Of a DNA stretch of 34,416 nucleotides, positions 9,952 to 18,555 are shown in pieces. The first letter of the stretch is position 1; each line of letters opens with the position of its first letter. The stretch is from Geobacter sp. (lineage in GTDB: Bacteria; Desulfobacterota; Desulfuromonadia; Geobacterales; Geobacteraceae). The stretch spans positions 1 through 34,416 of the forward strand of contig RPRC01000099.1 in NCBI GenBank assembly GCA_003857395.1, in the 5' to 3' direction. Position numbers and translations under genes: made by a program. The notes beneath the pieces are model-generated. The model worked only from the letters and a program-made list of their open reading frames with translations, did not search any database and was not told where the DNA came from.

Positions 9952-12900
9952 ATGAATGAACGCAGCAGCAAAATAGAATCCGCTTCGCATACCTGGAAAA
10001 GGCTCGCCTCCACGTCGCTTGTCGTTGTGGTGCTTTTCTCCTTCTTTCTTTTTATCCTTTTCCGAATTCTGCTGCTCACCCCAGTGGCCACGGAATATAT
10101 GAGCCACGCCCTGTCCCGATATTGTGAGCACAAGGTTACCGTTGCCGAGCTTACTGTGGTCGGACAAACCATCTACCTGAGCGGCATCGGTATCGAAAGC
10201 CCTCCCGGCTTTAAAAACCGAAAGATGCTTTCCGCCCGCAGAATCTCCCTTACGCATGACATAATCGGCTTGGTACGGGGCAAACGAAGCCTGTCCAGGC
10301 TGGAAATTGTCGGGCTCAGCGTCATTGCGGAAAAAAATGACCTGGGCAGCTGGAATTTCTCTTCCCTTTTGAGGCGTTTCACGAAAAAAAAAGAGAAGCC
10401 CTCGGCAGAAATCACCATCAGGCATTTTTCCTTACAAGACACGTCCCTCCAGATGAACGGCCACAAGATTGAGAACCTGGGCCTGACGCTCGCCGATTTC
10501 TCCACCAAGGGGACAACCGATTCGAAACTGGAACTTTCGGGAAAAGATGCCGCGGGAAACCCTCTTCGATTGACGGCAGCAGGGCGCCTGGGCAACAATC
10601 CTGCCTTTTCTGTCACGGCAGACGCCCCGGCCATCGCCCTTGCCCCGTTTCAAAAGCTTCTGCGCGGAAAACCGCTTCTCCAACTTGAAAAGGCGCAGGG
10701 AAAACTGGCCTTTTCCGCGGAGCTGCGCAACAGACTCCTCACTATTCGGACAGCTGCTGCTTTTACTCAGCTCTCGATCACTTTACCCGGAGGGAGTCTG
10801 CCGATTAACGGCCACCTGGATTTCGACGCCCGCTACAATCTCTTACATGACAGTGCGGAGCTTACCGGTGCACATATCACGGTCGATACTCTTATGTCCG
10901 TCAAGGCCAGCGGCTCGATGCAGCGAGTCAGCAAAGACTGTGACTTCACGCTGCAACTGACTCCCGACAAGACCGACCTTGGCTCGCTTGTAGCGCTACT
11001 TCCGGAACCAAGCCGAAGGGTGCTCTCCGTGTCCGGAGAAATGTCTTCCCGAGGGTTTCGGGTGACAGGGAACCGAAGCAAAGGGATAACAGCTGCTACC
11101 GGCGACCTTTCCCTCAGAAAGGTTGCTCTGGTTCAAGCAAAGCAGCTCATTGTGGCCGGAGGAGCTGCCGATTTTTCCTTGCTGAAAACGGCGAGTAACT
11201 GGCAGCTTGACGGAAGGATTTTCACCGAAAACCAGAAAGATGCCGCTCTGATCGAGTCCCTCTCCAGCCCTTTTACCGCTCGCTTCAGCCCCCGCTTCGA
11301 GCCGGCACGAGTCAGCGCCCCAACCATCAAAGTTGTCTTTGCCGGAATTCCTCTCACAGGCTCCTTTCAGTATCGCGACACGGCACCTGTCCCAAGTACG
11401 CTCAGCTTCGCTGCTAGCGATGTTCCCCTCACCGCCCTGAACGGGTTCCTGACCAAGAAGCAAACAAAAACTCGCCTCACTTCCGGAAAATTCACTGCCA
11501 GAGCAAAACTCTCCGGCAGCTCTCTGCAAAAGTTTGCCGGCAAGGCAACTCTGGACCTTATCTCTGCGACAGGTACCTCATCCAAAAACAGGATCTCCAT
11601 CAGAAAGGCCGCGATCAATGCAACCATTCAAAAATCCAACAGGATTTTATCAGGCAACGGTTCGCTGGAAGCGATCGACGGGAACCTCGACGGCACGCCG
11701 TTCGGCGCGAAAACAGGCTTCATCCTGGGCAACCGGGAAGTAACTCTCGTCAACACCTTGATCACCTTTGCCGCGACTCGAATCCAGGCCAAGAAAATTA
11801 CCGGGAAACTGCCCAAAAGGGACCTGGGCCTGGGCAAAGATCAGATCCCCCTGATTGCCGACCTTACCGGTGCCGAGGTCAGAAGCGGCGACTTGGCCGC
11901 GACCGGCATATCAGGGCGTCTCAACGCACGGTATGCCGCCGCAGATCACGAACCTTCCCTTGTGGGCACGTCCGACCTTTCCCTTGCATCTCTCATCTTC
12001 CGAAATCATACCCTGGCGTCAGCTACCGTTCACCTCACTGCAGACGGTACGAATGCCCTTGCAGACATCAGGGGGAACTCCCTCGGAGGGACCCTTTCCG
12101 CACAGGCCAACACAGCCATTTTTTCCAAAACCAGGGAAACCTCTTTTTCTGCCAGCCTCCTGAAGCAGAAACTTGAACGGCTTGATGATCTTCTTCCCCG
12201 GAAATTGACACCTCGCATTTCGTCCGGAACGGCAGACATTCAGCTGAGTGGTAACTATACGCAGAAAAGTGGAATAGAGGGCAAGCTTGCGATTTCCGGG
12301 CAAGACATCTCTCTGAAAGGATCCTCAGAAAAAACCCTGACAGCTGGAATTGCCGCCTCTTTCAAGGCGACACTCCGTGGACAATCCCTGGCCCTGAAGG
12401 AAGGAATCATTAACCACGCTCAAGGACCGTCCTTACGGATTGGAGGAACGCTCGAGCGTTTGGCTTCTGTCGACAGATCGGGAGACCTGTCTTTTTCCAT
12501 GCCTTCCACCACCCTTAACTCGCTGCTTGACGCCTTTGCAAATGCACTGCCCCGAAATCTTCAGGAAGCTTCCTGCGAAGGATCATGCACGCTTGCAGGC
12601 TCCGTTGAACTACGAGGTGCCAACACTCGAATCAACGGCAATCTCTCTCTGGAAAAGGCCTCCCTGGAGCTTCCATCCCAGAAAATAAGCGTTAGCGGAA
12701 TTGAGGGAAGTCTCCCCTTCTCCCTGGCAGTACCTTGGCAAGAAACGAAACCGGAACTCTCCTCTCTTAGCTTCAGCAGAGAAACTTATTCCAAGCAACT
12801 GGAAAATCACAAAAAAATTACCAGGTCAGGAAACCATATCTCAATCGGCACGATCCGCTTCGGAGCACTTGAAACCGGGACAGTTTCACTATTTGTCACT

Positions 12901-13497
12901 GCATCCAGAGGAATCATGAGAGTCTCCCCCATCGAAGTGAACCTGTACGAGGGAAGACTCCTCGGCAGCGGCTATCTGCTCCTGAAGGGCACACCGGAGT
13001 ATGGGGCGAACATCATTCTCAGCGACGTAAGTCTCAAACAATTCTGCGAGTCTTTTCCTTCCATAAAGGGCTATATCACCGGAAGGATCGACGGCATTCT
13101 CAGCGTGAAGAACGAACAAGGCGGGCTGAATGAACTGACAGGGTACGTAAACCTCTGGACTCGCAGCGGCAAAGGAGAAGAGATGCTGGTCAGCAAGGAA
13201 TTTCTTCAGAAACTTGCCGGCAAGAAGCTGAAAGGTTTCTTTTTCCAGAATGATCGTCCCTATGATAACGGAGAGATAATTGCCTATCTCCATCATAACT
13301 ACCTTACCTTCGAGAAACTTGATATCTCCCACACGAACTTCCTGGGCATGAAGGATTTAAGCGTTTCCGTAGCCCCGGTTCAGAACCGGATAGCCCTCGA
13401 CCACCTTCTTGAATCAATACGTGATGCTGCTGCCCGGGGCAAAGGAGGAGGACAAGAGACACCGCCTGTTCAAACAGACCTGAAGTGGCTGGAATAG
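9952..13497 (+). CDS. AsmA/YdbH-like inner-membrane-anchored envelope protein
   Basis: The 1181-residue product has one N-terminal membrane segment (about residues 20-45). A very long, beta-rich periplasmic region with repeated Gly/Ser/Thr-rich strands follows, as in AsmA, TamB and YdbH proteins. Those proteins form periplasmic bridges that move phospholipids to the outer membrane. The C-terminal part (RIDGIL, then LLSVKNEQGGL-like segments and DLSVSVAPVQNRIAL) resembles the YdbH C-terminus. The next gene encodes a DUF1318 (YdbL-type) lipoprotein, the partner expected in a ydbH-ydbL arrangement, which supports this assignment. The ATG at 9952 is directly before the membrane anchor; its ribosome binding site is weak. 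Family identity is fairly sure, the exact subgroup is inference. Confidence 0.75.
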   Translation: MNERSSKIESASHTWKRLASTSLVVVVLFSFFLFILFRILLLTPVATEYMSHALSRYCEHKVTVAELTVVGQTIYLSGIGIESPPGFKNRKMLSARRISLTHDIIGLVRGKRSLSRLEIVGLSVIAEKNDLGSWNFSSLLRRFTKKKEKPSAEITIRHFSLQDTSLQMNGHKIENLGLTLADFSTKGTTDSKLELSGKDAAGNPLRLTAAGRLGNNPAFSVTADAPAIALAPFQKLLRGKPLLQLEKAQGKLAFSAELRNRLLTIRTAAAFTQLSITLPGGSLPINGHLDFDARYNLLHDSAELTGAHITVDTLMSVKASGSMQRVSKDCDFTLQLTPDKTDLGSLVALLPEPSRRVLSVSGEMSSRGFRVTGNRSKGITAATGDLSLRKVALVQAKQLIVAGGAADFSLLKTASNWQLDGRIFTENQKDAALIESLSSPFTARFSPRFEPARVSAPTIKVVFAGIPLTGSFQYRDTAPVPSTLSFAASDVPLTALNGFLTKKQTKTRLTSGKFTARAKLSGSSLQKFAGKATLDLISATGTSSKNRISIRKAAINATIQKSNRILSGNGSLEAIDGNLDGTPFGAKTGFILGNREVTLVNTLITFAATRIQAKKITGKLPKRDLGLGKDQIPLIADLTGAEVRSGDLAATGISGRLNARYAAADHEPSLVGTSDLSLASLIFRNHTLASATVHLTADGTNALADIRGNSLGGTLSAQANTAIFSKTRETSFSASLLKQKLERLDDLLPRKLTPRISSGTADIQLSGNYTQKSGIEGKLAISGQDISLKGSSEKTLTAGIAASFKATLRGQSLALKEGIINHAQGPSLRIGGTLERLASVDRSGDLSFSMPSTTLNSLLDAFANALPRNLQEASCEGSCTLAGSVELRGANTRINGNLSLEKASLELPSQKISVSGIEGSLPFSLAVPWQETKPELSSLSFSRETYSKQLENHKKITRSGNHISIGTIRFGALETGTVSLFVTASRGIMRVSPIEVNLYEGRLLGSGYLLLKGTPEYGANIILSDVSLKQFCESFPSIKGYITGRIDGILSVKNEQGGLNELTGYVNLWTRSGKGEEMLVSKEFLQKLAGKKLKGFFFQNDRPYDNGEIIAYLHHNYLTFEKLDISHTNFLGMKDLSVSVAPVQNRIALDHLLESIRDAAARGKGGGQETPPVQTDLKWLE

Positions 13498-13640
13498 TTT
13501 CCATCCGAAAACTCCGGATGCGAAACTGCCGGCTTTCGATTCGGAAAGCAGCCTGGTCGGCACAGGACTTTTCCCTTCTTTGCTTCCCTCACCGGCTGTG
13601 GTATATTTCGCTGTATAGACAATGAATAATGGAGGTTATC

Positions 13641-14279
13641 ATGAAAAAAGCTCTCACCCGATGGGTCATTACTGTCGCGACAGGACTCTTGGCCGCTTGC
13701 GCATTTATCACGGTCAATGTGTATTTCCCTGAGAAAGACGTAAAACAGGCATACAAGTCCCTGGATGAAATGCTCCTGAAGCAGGAACCAAAAAATGAGC
13801 TCCAGCCTCAGCCTGAGCAGCAAATACCTGCTGACAAACCGCTCAGCTTCGTCCCCTCGATCAGTTTTACCAGCGAAGCATGGGCCCAGGACGATCTGGG
13901 AGCCAAACTGGCAGACGAACTCTCAAAAATCCCCGAAGTCCAGCAGGCATATGATGCAATGCGCGCCCGTCTTCCCCAGTTGAATGCACTTCGCGACAGC
14001 GGGGTCGTTGGCGAAGCAGTCGATGGAAGAGTGGCTATTCGCGACCAGTCTAAAGCGGGAAGCGCCCAGGCACTTGTTCAGGCTGAGAACGACAACCGCA
14101 AGACCGTCATCGTCAACATGGCTAAAGCGATCCTGCGCGTGAACAAACAGCCGGAAACTAAAGAGGCATTGAGTCAGGTACTGGCCAAAGCAGCGGCAAC
14201 GTATGCCGACACTAAACGGGAAGAAGCAAAGGCTGGATGGTGGACTCAACTGGCAAACGGACGCTGGGTTCAAAAATAG
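13641..14279 (+). CDS. DUF1318 (YdbL-like) lipoprotein
   Basis: This 212-residue protein begins with a signal peptide ending in the lipobox LAAC (C20). The motif ITVNVYFP follows, typical of DUF1318 family members in deltaproteobacteria. A Pro/Gln-rich linker (about 50-75) leads to the YdbL-like domain with repeated alanine-rich helices and the phrase NALRDSGVVGE. In enterobacteria a small lipoprotein (YnbE) and YdbL act together with YdbH. Here the lipid anchor and the YdbL-like domain are on one chain, which could stand in for both partners (inference). GGAGG lies five bases before the ATG at 13641. It follows the YdbH-like gene by 143 bases with no terminator between them. Confidence 0.8.
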   Translation: MKKALTRWVITVATGLLAACAFITVNVYFPEKDVKQAYKSLDEMLLKQEPKNELQPQPEQQIPADKPLSFVPSISFTSEAWAQDDLGAKLADELSKIPEVQQAYDAMRARLPQLNALRDSGVVGEAVDGRVAIRDQSKAGSAQALVQAENDNRKTVIVNMAKAILRVNKQPETKEALSQVLAKAAATYADTKREEAKAGWWTQLANGRWVQK

Positions 14280-14297
14280 CCAACATAACGTAAAAAA

Positions 14298-14336
14298 AGA
14301 GCGGGGCCTGAATTTCAGACCTCGCTCTTCTCTTTT
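14298..14336. terminator. Bidirectional terminator between convergent genes
   Basis: The stem AGAGCG...CGCTCT is extended by imperfect GGCCTGA/TCAGACC pairing. It is followed by a T-rich tract on the plus strand and preceded by seven A residues, which form a T-run on the minus strand. It sits between the convergent lipoprotein and S24 repressor genes. Confidence 0.7.
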
Positions 14337-14374
14337 CCTGCATCCTGCTGACGAACCAAATCTTTTCTACTCCG

Positions 14375-15016
14375 TTAAAACTTGATCTTCCGCCATATCT
14401 CGATAACCTTACCGAAAATTCGCGTGTCTTTTTCCAATCGGAAGGGACGGTACAGGGGATTGTCGGGCGAAAGCAATACCTCGTTGTCTCGCCTCCGGTA
14501 TCTCCGCAGTATTGTCTCCCCCCACAGGTTGTTCAACAGCACGATATCACCATTGGCAAAGTTCTCGTATTCTGTAAATATGACAATGTCGCCATCATGA
14601 ACCGTAGGCGACATAAAGTCTCCGTAGAAGAAAAAAGCATAACAACCTTCGGGAATCCCGGGAAGGGAGATACGATCATAAATGTCCTGCTCTTCGATGC
14701 CATCCGGAAACTCCGGCGGCACCCTTTTGAGAAGCGGTATTGTCGAGGCGACAAACTTTTCAATCTCTTCACGAGGAAATAATTTCCGGGAAATTTCTCC
14801 TTCACCGCTAAATAGCCACACCTCATTTATCTCATAGAGATGACATAGGGCTATCAAAAGAGTTTCGGAAGGGAGCTTTCGACCTCGTTCCACATCACTC
14901 AGGAAACCCTGAACAATTCCGAGCGAAGACGCAAAGCTTTTTTGCGTAAGCCCCCGGGAGAGTCGAATCTCTTTTATCCTTGATCCTATCTCTATGTGAT
15001 TTTTATCGCTTGACAT
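14375..15016 (-). CDS. XRE-type repressor with S24 (LexA/CI-like) domain, probably not self-cleaving
   Basis: The 213-residue protein has a Cro/CI helix-turn-helix at about residues 10-65 (LTQKSFASSLGIVQGFLSDV) and a C-terminal S24 fold from about 118. The catalytic serine position is present as S136 (GDFMSPTVHDGD). The lysine expected near residue 171 is arginine (ETILRRYRR), and I see no Ala-Gly cleavage site in the hinge. RecA-driven self-cleavage is therefore unlikely. The ATG at 15016 follows an AAGGA site; the open frame runs 45 bases further without one. It is divergent from the diguanylate cyclase gene, whose promoter overlaps this start codon, so it may regulate that gene, itself or both (inference). 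Confidence 0.82.
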   Translation of the reverse strand: MSSDKNHIEIGSRIKEIRLSRGLTQKSFASSLGIVQGFLSDVERGRKLPSETLLIALCHLYEINEVWLFSGEGEISRKLFPREEIEKFVASTIPLLKRVPPEFPDGIEEQDIYDRISLPGIPEGCYAFFFYGDFMSPTVHDGDIVIFTEYENFANGDIVLLNNLWGETILRRYRRRDNEVLLSPDNPLYRPFRLEKDTRIFGKVIEIWRKIKF

Positions 15017-15037
15017 ATTATTTCCTTGAGATATAAT
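15010..15037 (+). promoter_or_regulatory. Perfect-consensus sigma-70 promoter for the diguanylate cyclase gene
   Basis: TTGACA, a 16-base spacer and TATAAT: both boxes are perfect. The -35 box overlaps the start codon of the divergent S24 repressor gene. The -10 box lies inside the 11-base palindrome GATATAATATC (15030-15040). A leader of roughly 85 bases would precede the cyclase ATG. Confidence 0.7.
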
Positions 15038-15105
15038 ATCAACATTCCTCACATACCCCATACCAGGCTCACCAGTCCCACCGTAATTTTAGAACAGCAG
15101 GAGGT

Positions 15106-15117
15106 TCGGGTACCCGA
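15106..15117. promoter_or_regulatory. 12-base palindrome before the diguanylate cyclase
   Basis: TCGGGTACCCGA is a perfect palindrome ending 12 bases before the start codon, downstream of the consensus promoter. It is a candidate operator for the divergent repressor; there is no direct proof. Confidence 0.35.
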
Positions 15118-15129
15118 TACACTCTGACA

Positions 15130-16389
15130 ATGAAAATCCAGGAAATAGAAAGAACAGCTTTTTTCAAGATTCTTGTGCGTCACTTCGGCGTCTACCAAGG
15201 GGACCCGACAAGCCAGGAACTGGAAAAGATGGCGGAAACCAGGGGTCGAATGCTCCTGATTATCAGGATGCGATGGATCCTGCTCCTCATGCTGGGCGCC
15301 TACTGGTCGTATGCGGGAAGCCTGTTACTTTTCTCCCTTCCCGACTATTCACACGCCACTACCCTGATTACCATGCAGGCATACACCCTTCTGGCGACAG
15401 CATGCTACAATCTCTTCTACCATCTATTCTACCGAGAACTGAGCCACCTCGTCCTGGCAAACCATCTCCAGATCTTGCTGGACATTATCGTCACAACCGC
15501 CTTGATCCATTATTCTGGCGGAATATTCAGTCCTTTCTGGGCCATCTACCCTTTCCTGGCCCTGGAAGCCGCCCTGCTCCTGGAACACAAAAGAGCAACC
15601 TGGCTATTCTGCCTTGCGACGATCTTGGCTTTTGGCTTACTTATCGGGGCTGAGGCCAGCAAATATCTAAATCCGGTAGCCTTGCCCTTTATCACGGAAG
15701 AGCAGCAAAGGGAGCCACACCATTCTCTGCTCCTTTGGACATGGACCGCAGTCATGACTATTACGATGACAATCATCGGGTCTCATATTGTCAGGGTAAA
15801 CCGCGGAAGAGAACTTACCTTGAAGAGACTCGCAGTTAAAGACCAGACAACTGAATTATACAACAGAAGTTATTTTTTCAAGGGACTCAACAGTGAAATA
15901 CAGCGATCAATTCGGTACGGTCACGTCTTTTCGGTCATTTTTCTCGACATTGACCACTTCAAGGAATTCAATGACACGTTCGGACACCTGGAAGGAGACA
16001 GAGCCCTCAAGGAACTCGCCGGCATCTTGCGCAAAAACGTCCGCCGCAGCGAAACAAACCCGCCATACGATATCGATGTCCCCTGCCGGTATGGCGGCGA
16101 AGAATTCGGCATTATCCTTCCGGAAACCTCCATCAGCACGACCACAAAAGGTCCCAGTTCAAGGAAAGAGATGAATGCCGTTGCGTTCGCCGAGAGGATC
16201 CAGCAAGAAATCGCGTCGTTGCGGGTACAGGGCAAAAACATCACGGTAAGTATCGGTATTGCCTCATTCCCTGACCACGGCAGCACTCCCGACGAACTGG
16301 TGAAAGCTGCGGATGATGCCCTCTACCAAGCCAAGAGATCCGGAAAGAACCGCATTGTCATCGCCGGCGCAAAGGAAGACTTGACTTAA
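15130..16389 (+). CDS. Membrane-bound diguanylate cyclase (GGDEF)
   Basis: The 419-residue protein has about five to six hydrophobic segments between residues 45 and 225 (a MASE-like sensory membrane region), then a GGDEF domain. The active-site motif is GGEEF at 322-326, with upstream [15 protein letters not shown] and downstream ISIGIA-type elements, so it should make cyclic-di-GMP. The usual inhibitory RxxD site five residues before GGEEF is absent. That stretch instead carries an insertion containing [10 protein letters not shown], so product inhibition may be weak. It is transcribed from a perfect consensus promoter overlapping the divergent repressor gene. Its stop overlaps the convergent ssb stop by four bases. 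Confidence 0.92.
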   Translation: MKIQEIERTAFFKILVRHFGVYQGDPTSQELEKMAETRGRMLLIIRMRWILLLMLGAYWSYAGSLLLFSLPDYSHATTLITMQAYTLLATACYNLFYHLFYRELSHLVLANHLQILLDIIVTTALIHYSGGIFSPFWAIYPFLALEAALLLEHKRATWLFCLATILAFGLLIGAEASKYLNPVALPFITEEQQREPHHSLLLWTWTAVMTITMTIIGSHIVRVNRGRELTLKRLAVKDQTTELYNRSYFFKGLNSEIQRSIRYGHVFSVIFLDIDHFKEFNDTFGHLEGDRALKELAGILRKNVRRSETNPPYDIDVPCRYGGEEFGIILPETSISTTTKGPSSRKEMNAVAFAERIQQEIASLRVQGKNITVSIGIASFPDHGSTPDELVKAADDALYQAKRSGKNRIVIAGAKEDLT

Positions 16390-16829
16390 AATGGAATATC
16401 GTCGTCAGGATTGAATACCGGCTCTTCATACCCAGGGGAACCTCCCTGTCCGGTTTCATCGAAACTCTTTCCCGAAGCTTGACGTCCCCCGCCCTCACCT
16501 TTACCACTGAGCATCTGCATCTTATCCGCGACGATTTCCGTTGTGTACCGGTCACGGCCGTCACGGTCCTGCCACTTTCTGGTTTGAAGGCGCCCCTCGA
16601 TATAGACAGTCTTGCCCTTGGCCAGATATTCACCGGCAATTTCAGCAAGCCTTCCCCAGAGGGTAACATTATGCCACTCTGTCTTGTCTTCCCATTCACC
16701 GCTCCGGTTTTTGAACCGCTCACTGGTAGCGAGAGAAAAACTCGCCACCGCGGTTCCCGATGTGGTGTACCGAACCTCGGGGTCTTTTCCGAGATTCCCG
16801 ATCAACATAACCTTATTGAGACTTGCCAT
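16386..16829 (-). CDS. ssb: Single-stranded DNA-binding protein
   Basis: This is a 147-residue SSB. The OB fold spans about residues 1-110, with the opening phrase [21 protein letters not shown] and the core [22 protein letters not shown] Gly/Ser-rich linker leads to the acidic protein-interaction tip DDDIPF at the C-terminus. It coats single-stranded DNA and recruits repair and replication partners. The ATG at 16829 has a GGAG eight bases upstream; the open frame extends 81 bases further, but without family similarity. A promoter lies at 16947-16975 on the same strand. Confidence 0.95.
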   Translation of the reverse strand: MASLNKVMLIGNLGKDPEVRYTTSGTAVASFSLATSERFKNRSGEWEDKTEWHNVTLWGRLAEIAGEYLAKGKTVYIEGRLQTRKWQDRDGRDRYTTEIVADKMQMLSGKGEGGGRQASGKSFDETGQGGSPGYEEPVFNPDDDIPF

Positions 16830-16946
16830 ATGAGTACTCCTTGTCCTGTCGGTGCACAACAGGCGACATTGTTGAAGCTCCGACCGAAGATCGGTCAAGC
16901 GGTCTTTCATGCAGGATTTCCAGAGGGAAACCAGTCAGCGGATGGC

Positions 16947-16975
16947 ATAATACCCCAATTCACCTTCTCGCGCAA
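16947..16975 (-). promoter_or_regulatory. Promoter for ssb
   Basis: On the reverse strand TTGCGC, a 17-base spacer and TATTAT lie about 120 bases upstream of the ssb start. Confidence 0.5.
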
Positions 16976-17063
16976 AGTGAATGTTTGAGGTTTCGGAAAT
17001 AGTCACTACGGAAAATACTTTTTTCTCATGATAAAACCAAAAAATCCACCCTGAATATTTCCC

Positions 17064-17096
17064 TTGACTTTTCGTTTAGTAATTTATTACATAACG
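17064..17096 (+). promoter_or_regulatory. Candidate promoter with ModE-like operator
   Basis: A TTGACT -35-like box (17064-17069) is followed by an imperfect palindrome at 17073-17096. Its half-sites are CGTTtaGTAAT and ATTACatAACG, separated by TT. Size (24 bases) and ends match the known Escherichia coli modA operator, including the right-hand TACATAACG. TATTAC or TACATA inside the palindrome may be the -10 box. ModE represses molybdate genes when molybdate is plentiful, which fits the riboswitch just downstream. No ModE gene is in the window. Confidence 0.45.
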
Positions 17097-17121
17097 AATT
17101 AATAAAACTGATAGTCTAATT

Positions 17122-17215
17122 TGCTCCGACCCGCCATCCCTACGGCCAACGCTATGGGAGCCGGGCTGCGGGCGCCGCCGGAAACAGCGCCGCCTCCCTT
17201 ATTTGGAAAGGAGCA
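17122..17215 (+). promoter_or_regulatory. Moco-type riboswitch (copy 1)
   Basis: Conserved blocks of the Moco RNA motif appear in order: CTCCGACCC, TACGGC, CGCTATGGGAGCCGGG, GCCGCCGGAAACAGCG, CGCCTCCC and GGAAAGGAG. The outer stem P1 forms between TGCTCC at the 5' end and GGAGCA at the 3' end. The family senses molybdenum cofactor or tungsten cofactor in other bacteria. It is followed 18 bases later by a strong terminator and then a methyltransferase gene. Confidence 0.88.
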
Positions 17216-17233
17216 GACACAGCGGCATTTCAC

Positions 17234-17266
17234 AGCCGACGGTGTTTGCTTCCGTCGGCTTTTTTT
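17234..17266 (+). terminator. Terminator of riboswitch 1 expression platform
   Basis: AGCCGACGG pairs with CCGTCGGCT (nine pairs, nine-base loop) and runs into a stretch of seven T residues. It sits just after the aptamer and before the gene, so it is the likely off-state. Confidence 0.85.
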
Positions 17267-17301
17267 GTGTAATCTGAACTACCTAATCTGCCAATCATTA
17301 C

Positions 17302-17346
17302 GCGCCCACTTCGTCCCCTGCCGCCAGGCAGGCCTAACGGAACCCG
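17302..17346 (+). ncRNA. Unnamed structured element shared by leaders 1 and 2 (copy A)
   Basis: GCGCCCAC, then CTTCG-CCC-type spacing, a hairpin CCTGCC-GCCA-GGCAGG, then CCTAACGG and AACCCG. The copy in leader 2 (18655-18697) keeps the flanks, but its hairpin has a different stem (CCTGA/TCAGG) and a different tetraloop, which is what a conserved RNA structure would show. The AACCCG end is also the 5' arm of a terminator-like hairpin. The small Moco-II motif of deltaproteobacteria is one candidate identity, which I could not verify. Confidence 0.45.
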
Positions 17347-17386
17347 TATTTGATACTGAACATATCGGTAGCAATGCGGGTTTTTC
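17341..17386 (+). terminator. Second terminator-like hairpin in leader 1
   Basis: ACCCGTATT pairs with AATGCGGGT (nine pairs with one G-U) and is followed by five T residues. Its 5' arm overlaps the end of the shared element, so that element could control it. Confidence 0.55.
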
Positions 17387-17428
17387 GTCAGAAGCGTAAA
17401 GAGAAAGCACGGGACAGGAGATCGAGCC

Positions 17429-18331
17429 ATGAAGCCAATTTACTACCTGCAGGGACAACAGGAAAGCAGGCAGTCACTGAACCATGAAAACGGAACGGTA
17501 AAAGAGGCTCACTACGCATCACTCGATATCAGGGAGATCGACTGGAACCGGATCTGCTGGGAGGCGAGAAAACAGAAATCTTCCCCCAGCGGTACCAGCG
17601 CGTATTGGGACAAACGTGCTCCCGCCTTTGCCAGGAACTCGTCCAAGAGTGATTATTCCGTTAAGTTTCTCCGCCTGCTGGCAGTAAAACCTCACTGGAC
17701 ACTGCTTGATGTCGGCTGCGCAGCAGGGACACTCGCAATTCCCCTGGCTGAAAGAGTCAAACAAATTACCGCGATGGACATCTCTGGCAGCATGCTTGCC
17801 CTGTTGCGGGATCGGTGCAGAAAAATGAACATCACCACTATCCAGACGGTCCAGGGAGCGTGGGAGGATGACTGGAACGCATTGGGTATCGGTGAGCATG
17901 ACGTGGTACTCGCTTCACGCTCCCTGATTACTGAGGACTTTGAGGGCGCATTGACGAAGTTGAACAAGGCCGCGCGCAAGCGGGTCTATGTCTCCACCAT
18001 AGTCGGAGATGGCCCCCACGATCGACGTCTCTATCGGGCCCTTGGCAGAGAGTTGAATCCTGGCCCTGACTTTATCTACCTCTACAACCTCCTCTACCGA
18101 ATGGGTATCCGTGCCAATGTTAACTTTATCACCTATCAGGAACGGAACTCCTATGAAAGTCACGAAGATGCCTTCACCATCCTCAGTTCAAAGATGGAAG
18201 TTACCGCTCCCGAAGAAGCGGTTATTTTGCAAGCATTCCTGAAGGAGCACCTTGTCCGCAATGAAGGAAAGTGGCTGATGTCGTATCCCAGGAATATATG
18301 CTGGGCTGTCATGTGGTGGGACAAGGAGTAA
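17429..18331 (+). CDS. Class I SAM-dependent methyltransferase under Moco riboswitch
   Basis: The 300-residue protein has a SAM-binding fold with motif I as LLDVGCAAGTLAIPLA (about residues 92-107), a following acidic residue in AMDIS, and a Rossmann core to about residue 195. A distinct N-terminal extension of about 55 residues and a C-terminal helical region contain no motif I know. The acceptor substrate is unknown. It is the only gene of unit 1 and follows the riboswitch leader. It is not closely similar to the two shorter methyltransferases of units 2 and 3. GGAG lies nine to twelve bases before the ATG. No terminator is seen after it, so transcription could run into leader 2. Confidence 0.82.
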   Translation: MKPIYYLQGQQESRQSLNHENGTVKEAHYASLDIREIDWNRICWEARKQKSSPSGTSAYWDKRAPAFARNSSKSDYSVKFLRLLAVKPHWTLLDVGCAAGTLAIPLAERVKQITAMDISGSMLALLRDRCRKMNITTIQTVQGAWEDDWNALGIGEHDVVLASRSLITEDFEGALTKLNKAARKRVYVSTIVGDGPHDRRLYRALGRELNPGPDFIYLYNLLYRMGIRANVNFITYQERNSYESHEDAFTILSSKMEVTAPEEAVILQAFLKEHLVRNEGKWLMSYPRNICWAVMWWDKE

Positions 18332-18446
18332 AGCGAACCATCAATTACAGGTGGCGGCGACTGGACGTACCGTTCACTCGAAAAGGATACGGATGATTTT
18401 CATTACCTGAAATCTATTTTTTGAGCAATTAATTACTATCTATATG

Positions 18447-18545
18447 TCTCTCCGACCCTCTGACCCTACGGCAATTCGCTATGGGCTGCGGGCTGCGGGT
18501 TCCGCCGGAAACAGCGTCGCCTCCCCTGTTTGGAAAGGAGTGAAC
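18447..18545 (+). promoter_or_regulatory. Moco-type riboswitch (copy 2)
   Basis: The same blocks as in copy 1 occur in order: CTCCGACCC, CTACGGC, CGCTATGGGC, GCGGGTTCCGCCGGAAACAG, GTCGCCTCCC and GGAAAGGAG. P1 is shorter here, CTCC with GGAG and then a mismatch. It precedes the eight-gene transport and processing operon. Confidence 0.87.
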
Positions 18546-18555
18546 ACTACGGTTT

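Larger units (their letters stand above)
16989..17428 (+). other. Leader and promoter region of unit 1
   Basis: This 440-base gap between ssb and the first methyltransferase contains, in order, a candidate promoter with a ModE-like palindrome, a Moco-type riboswitch, a strong terminator, a hairpin element shared with the unit 2 leader, and a second terminator-like hairpin. No coding sequence is convincing here. Confidence 0.7.

Noticed and set aside
17122..17215. Cobalamin riboswitch in front of a BtuF/FecCD-type transport region
   Set aside because: I considered it because of the transporter type. The B12-box and cobalamin aptamer blocks are absent, while Moco RNA blocks are present in order.
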